A stretch of 32,881 bases of DNA from Didymodactylos carnosus (Eukaryota; Rotifera; Eurotatoria; Philodinida; Philodinidae): NCBI GenBank assembly GCA_905250885.1, contig CAJNOQ010001339.1, positions 1 through 32,881 on the forward strand, written 5' to 3'. Numbering within the stretch: position 1 is the first letter of the stretch; each line of letters starts with the position of its first letter. Below are positions 29,295 to 32,881 of this stretch, piece by piece. The translations under genes were made by a program, and so were the position numbers. Under the pieces are notes generated by a model. It ran no database searches. It was not told the origin of the DNA and saw only the letters and a list, made by a program, of their open reading frames with translations.

Positions 29295-30190
29295 TCACCC
29301 ATGTGCTGTTGCTAAATTATCCAAAATTAGAACATCGCTCTTTTGCCACGACCATTGGATTTGATGCTCCTTTAATATTTGTCTGATATGTGTCGAGTAA
29401 ATGTCAGGTATCATTTGTCCATCTCCAAAAAAACAATTTTTCGCCATATCCATTGGGTCAGGACGCTTTTCAGTTGTGTGTCTAACTGATAGCTCTAGAT
29501 CACTTGGAAGAAATAAATGCGCATGATTACACCAAAGCCAATCACCACCGATTGGATGTTTTTTAACAGTATCTACTTTTCGAATTGTACGTAATCGATC
29601 GTTCGGTAGCCATGTAAAATCGATGTGTTTTTCTTTTAAGAATGTTTCAACATCTTCTTTCGACTCTGTTTGATATGTCTCTTGCCATGATTTGCCTAAT
29701 CCTTTGTTGCGACTAGGCATATTTGTCATGTATATTAACTTTCTCTCAATAAATTCGGTAAGTATATTGTGATCAACCGATTCGAATATCGCTCGTGAAT
29801 CGCCGATTGGTGTTTGACCAGTGTTCTCAACAGGCGGAATTTCACAAAAGAAAAATATTATTGACGGCATGTTGGTGGAATAAGACATTTCATTGTGCAA
29901 TGACATATTAACATGCTTTGGATATTCCATTGATATAAATACTTTTGTCGTAAGTCGTGTTCTTGGTGATATACCATCACGATAGTCTAGAAATGACTTA
30001 TTACTATCAGTAAATGATTCTACAACCCTTGAAAAGTGTTCGGCTGTTATGACATCAAAACCACAGAATAGCAGTGCGCCATATTGATGCAATTCATCTA
30101 ACAACTGCTGCTTTGAAATTGAAATAAATTGTAATAAAACTTCTAATGATTTTTCGCGGATTGATTCGTATACTTTTGGCATTCCTGCTG
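29295..30190 (-). pseudogene. TauD/TfdA-type Fe(II)/2-oxoglutarate dioxygenase domain, C-terminally truncated
   Basis: About 295 residues. Family marks: QYGALLFCGF, the HxE metal site in SLHNEMSYS (His120, Glu122 of the frame starting at 30254), WLWCNHAHLF, and the distal His in LDNLATAHG. In carrier-linked members such as SyrP this family hydroxylates the tethered amino acid, so beta-hydroxylation of the bound chain is a reasonable guess. The frame stops one codon after the distal His (GGG TGA), so the 2-oxoglutarate-binding Arg segment is missing. The stop overlaps CATGG|GTGAGC, a good splice-donor sequence, so an intron leading to a lost or distant last exon cannot be excluded. The 921-bp transposon begins 30 bp further on. 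Confidence 0.82.
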
Positions 30191-30239
30191 TTTTATCAAG
30201 AGTATAATTTTGAATGTTATTTAGTGCTTTTACCGGAGC

Positions 30240-30481
30240 ACTATCAGTAGTCAATTCTTGGATTCGCTCTGCTAAACTCTTGATATTTGGATATTTATAA
30301 AGTATATCAATGTCTACATCTTTTCCAACAGTTGCGACAGCAGATCAATCAATGTAATCTCCTGTAAAGAGTCAATACCTAAGTCATCAAAAAATGTCTC
30401 TACGGATATGCTTGTTGATGGAATTCCAAGTAATTTAGAGAGGCAGCTTTGAACGATATTCATGTAGTCAAGTGTACTATC
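30240..30481 (-). pseudogene. Acyl carrier domain
   Basis: Carrier motif FFDDLGIDSLQEITLIDLL, Ser codon 30368-30370, preceded by VQSCLSKLLGI. After one missing A in the A-run at 30321-30324 it continues VDIDILYKYPNIKSLAERI, the normal end of a carrier domain. This join shows that carrier and dioxygenase were one polypeptide. Confidence 0.85.
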
Positions 30482-30688
30482 AGACGTGAACACTGTCTTG
30501 ACGATTTTTTGATAGAGGCACTCCAATATGGGTTGTTTAGATGCTATTAACAATGCCTTATCGAAATTTATTCGGATTACTGGGAGCAGTTGTTCTGTTT
30601 GACAAAATCGTGCGATATCGTCACTGAAACTTTTTCGAAGCGCTTGAATAATCGTAGTACAACTATGATTTTCATTGCAATAGAGTAT

Positions 30689-31141
30689 CATTAAAAGTTT
30701 ACTCATATCATCAAGTGTACTTTGAATACCACAAGCCGGATAATAAGTTTCCAGACCGTAATTTACGCACGTATTGAATAGTTCTAATGGACCAGCAATC
30801 TTTTCTTGAAACAAATCGTCATACGATGTATCGTGAAGAGCCGCGAGCGCATGTCCCAACAATGAGATAGCCAAAATACTTGGTTTCTCCGTTGATAGAT
30901 TGTCTAACGTTTTCAGCGCCAATAACAAATCGTTAGGTGACTTACAATTTTGTTTAGCATAATCTGGCAGTCCGCTGCTGTGACACGCTAAATCGTTAAT
31001 CGCTATACGTTGCACTTCCAACGGTACATCATGAAGACTTTGTTCTGGAAGTACATCAATAAGTTTTGCATCTTCCTGTAGCATATTTGTCTGTACGGCT
31101 TCATAATACAAGGCTCTTGTTAATGCAGAACTTGCAAATCC
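30689..31141 (-). pseudogene. Beta-lactamase-like (serine hydrolase) domain between AT and ACP
   Basis: The segment AINDLACHSSGLPDYA, followed by LLGHALAALHDTSYDDLF and IAGPLELFNTCV and then PACGIQSTLDDMSKLL, follows the pattern of class C beta-lactamase/PBP-like proteins (ITIRHLLTHTSGLPDY..., LLGHALA...G..Y..., AGGLxSTADDMAxFL). The SxxK nucleophile site appears as FASSALTRAL, with Leu where Lys is expected, and the YSN triad seems lost (SILAISLLGHAL). It is therefore probably catalytically dead. Beta-lactamase-fold enzymes act in NRPS offloading as separate proteins (PBP-type thioesterases), so an internal position is unusual. About 300 residues of the encoding ORF (31453-30314) also include linkers with no recognised domain. 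Confidence 0.6.
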
Positions 31142-31656
31142 AAGGGGTAGTACATGATCAGACAACTGCAAATTTGAGCCTGTTAATCGAACATCTCCTA
31201 ATTTAAAATCAAGTAGCCTAATTTCACAAGCATCCTCTTTAAAAGCCGGAGGTTTTTTCGCTTTCCATGGAACTTTTTTTTCACGATCCATTTTTAAAGT
31301 TACGTTCCGATGTTTTTCTTTTTGAAGATAATTTTTAAGTGTTGCTGTCGTTTCGCCATGCGACAGACAAATATTTTCAGACGGCAGTAATTTTTCATTA
31401 CGTTGAAATAAATTCGATTGTTCATCTAACTCTGTGGCTTGAAAGGGTAGCAAAGAACTTGCACGAGTTCTGCAAGCAGAGATGCAGAAACTGGCATCTC
31501 AGTATTTAAAGAGTTTTCCGTCTGACTAGATGTTAATTTATAGTCCTGAAGAGAAATTGTCCTATTTCGAAACTGTGATTGATACCTTTCCTTTGTTGAA
31601 CGCAGAATATTATCTGCGACACAGACAATTTTTTTGAATGGATACGTTGGTAATTA

Positions 31657-32640
31657 TATACGCCTTAAATTATTCTTATACTGAAAATAGTCTGACCATG
31701 AAACCGGCACACCAAATGACCATAGGGAGCCCAAACAACGCAAAAATTTTATTGAATTATTCAGGGCTAACGGCGAGGAAATGACAGGTGCGTCCGGTTT
31801 TATGTGTCGAACATTAGCGGTTAAGACTTTTCCAGGGCCGACTTCCAAAAATAAGAGGGTTTGTTGTTCCTCCAGTGATAAACGTTCAATAGACGGTCCA
31901 AATAACACAGTGTGTTGAAGATGATCGATCCAATAATCTGGTTGTATTAATTCATCACTATTTACAATATCACCGATAACTGTTGAAACGATCCGCATGT
32001 TCGGTTTTTTGTAATGGAATGTGTTGAGTGACACTTCTGAGTTGCTCGCATATCGGTTGCATTAATCTAGAGTGGAATGCATTAAATGTATTTAGTACTT
32101 TAATATTACGACTCGTAAAACGTAATTTTTCTTTCATACTTCAATATTCTGCGCATGACCCGAGTAAACGTACTGAGTTTTTGTATTGATTGCTGCTATA
32201 TCAACGTCAAATTCCACCTTCAATTGCTTTGCGTCTTCTTCGTCAGTTACTTGTACTGCGATCATCGCACTCTTTGTTGAAGTCGTTGTCATTAACTGGC
32301 AACTTTTAACTAGAATTTCCAAAGTATTTTCAATTGTGAAAACATTAGCCAAACAAGCTGCAACGAATTCATCGGTGCTGTGTCCAATCAAATAATCCGG
32401 TTTTACATTTAACAACAGAAATAGACGCGCTAGACTGTATTCGACAATAAATAATGATATTTGTGCACACTGACTTAGCAAATCCCCATTATCGAACCTT
32501 TCGTTTAATAAACAATTTTTAACAATATCTTGAATAGTTGCTTCATTAAGTAAACTCAAATACTCGTCAATTGTTTGAGACCATTGAGGAAGACAGTCAT
32601 AGATAAGGTGCCGGAAATTCAAAAGGTTAGTGATAAAATG
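31657..32640 (-). pseudogene. PKS acyltransferase domain (frameshifted)
   Basis: Loads the extender unit onto the carrier. Seen: the nucleophile motif IGHSTDEF (Ser codon 32377-32379; the usual GHSxG has Asp in place of Gly), the downstream NAFHSRLM block (AFHS type, normally associated with malonyl-CoA), YWIDHL, and FLEVGPGKVL near the end. Frame breaks lie at about 32136 and in the A-run at 32005-32010. The first 60 or so residues, including the GQGxQ oxyanion segment, are missing. Confidence 0.85.
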
Positions 32641-32881
32641 AATCTGGTCGAATTATACATGGTTGGATAGAACACATCAAGAATATCACCTTTAAAGATT
32701 TTTGACGTCAACTATACAGCAGAAAACTTGTAAAAACAGAAAAACGTGAAAAATCGACTGTTTCTGAGAAACCGCATGGTTTCCCCACTTTGCTGACCTC
32801 GAACAATTTTCTGCTTATTTTATTTGGATTCAGCATCAAATGCTGAGTAGATCAGAGTGACTTTGAAAAAATTTCAAGTCA
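32641..32881. other. Window end, no gene seen
   Basis: No ketosynthase sequence precedes the acyltransferase here; the frame is closed by a TAA near 32650 and the remaining 230 bases show no coding pattern. This is the breakpoint side of the minus-strand megasynthase remnant. Confidence 0.5.

Larger units (their letters stand above)
29295..32640 (-). pseudogene. PKS-type megasynthase remnant: AT - beta-lactamase-like - ACP - TauD/TfdA
   Basis: Read on the minus strand, one broken polypeptide: acyltransferase (from about 32640), linker, a beta-lactamase/serine-hydrolase-like region, acyl carrier, and a TauD/TfdA dioxygenase. Frames join across indels at about 32136, 32005-32010 (A-run), 31452-31455 (T-run) and 30321-30324 (A-run), plus an in-frame TAA at 31654-31656 within RRI*LPTYPF. 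The 5' end lacks the ketosynthase and is closed by a stop near 32650; the 3' end stops inside the dioxygenase. It is the natural continuation of the plus-strand piece that ends inside a ketosynthase at 24170, so both are probably halves of one gene split by inversion. The frame-joined reading across homopolymer indels is an inference from domain continuity. Confidence 0.85.

Overview
The window looks like a eukaryotic, AT-rich, intron-bearing genome, most likely a bdelloid rotifer (Adineta/Rotaria type). This rests on a six-bladed NHL-repeat protein of the kind expanded in bdelloids, a rhodopsin-like GPCR in one exon, short GT-AG introns, Tc1/mariner remnants, and a bacterial/fungal-style NRPS-PKS in animal-like DNA. 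Bdelloids are known to carry many horizontally acquired genes, including NRPS/PKS. The species call is an inference.

Layout: (1) 1-5176, minus strand: an NHL beta-propeller exon (979-1904) and, 3 kb upstream on the same strand, two short exons (4863-5059, 5136-5176) encoding a membrane anchor and Thr-rich stalk. Their splice phases fit, so they may form one type II membrane protein. (2) 5581-6449: a Tc1/mariner copy with one inverted terminus, missing its 3' third. (3) 6450-15937: essentially gene-free, with inverted and direct repeats and short-motif clusters. (4) 15938-16519: a small secreted Lys-rich protein. (5) 17245-17833: an array of about 12 copies of a 16-bp motif that switches orientation midway. 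(6) 19566-24170, plus strand: a broken NRPS-PKS, PCP(partial)-C-A-PCP-KS(truncated). (7) 24773-26440: fold-back elements. (8) 26526-27653: an intact GPCR gene. (9) 28344-29264: a 921-bp TA-flanked nonautonomous DNA transposon. (10) 29295-32640, minus strand: a second broken piece, AT-(beta-lactamase-like)-ACP-TauD/TfdA dioxygenase.

The two megasynthase pieces are complementary. The plus-strand piece stops inside the ketosynthase; the minus-strand piece begins inside the acyltransferase that normally follows it. The simplest reading is one hybrid NRPS-PKS gene split and inverted around the GPCR and transposon block, then decaying. Many frame breaks fall in A or T runs, so base-calling or assembly error must be excluded before calling every break real. 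Four in-frame TAA codons and the lost domain ends argue for true decay. Key active-site residues mostly survive: condensation HHxxxDG, carrier serines, KS Cys and two His, AT Ser, and dioxygenase HxE.

Only the NHL protein, the secreted protein and the GPCR look like functional genes. No tRNA, rRNA, CRISPR array or bacterial operon signal was seen.
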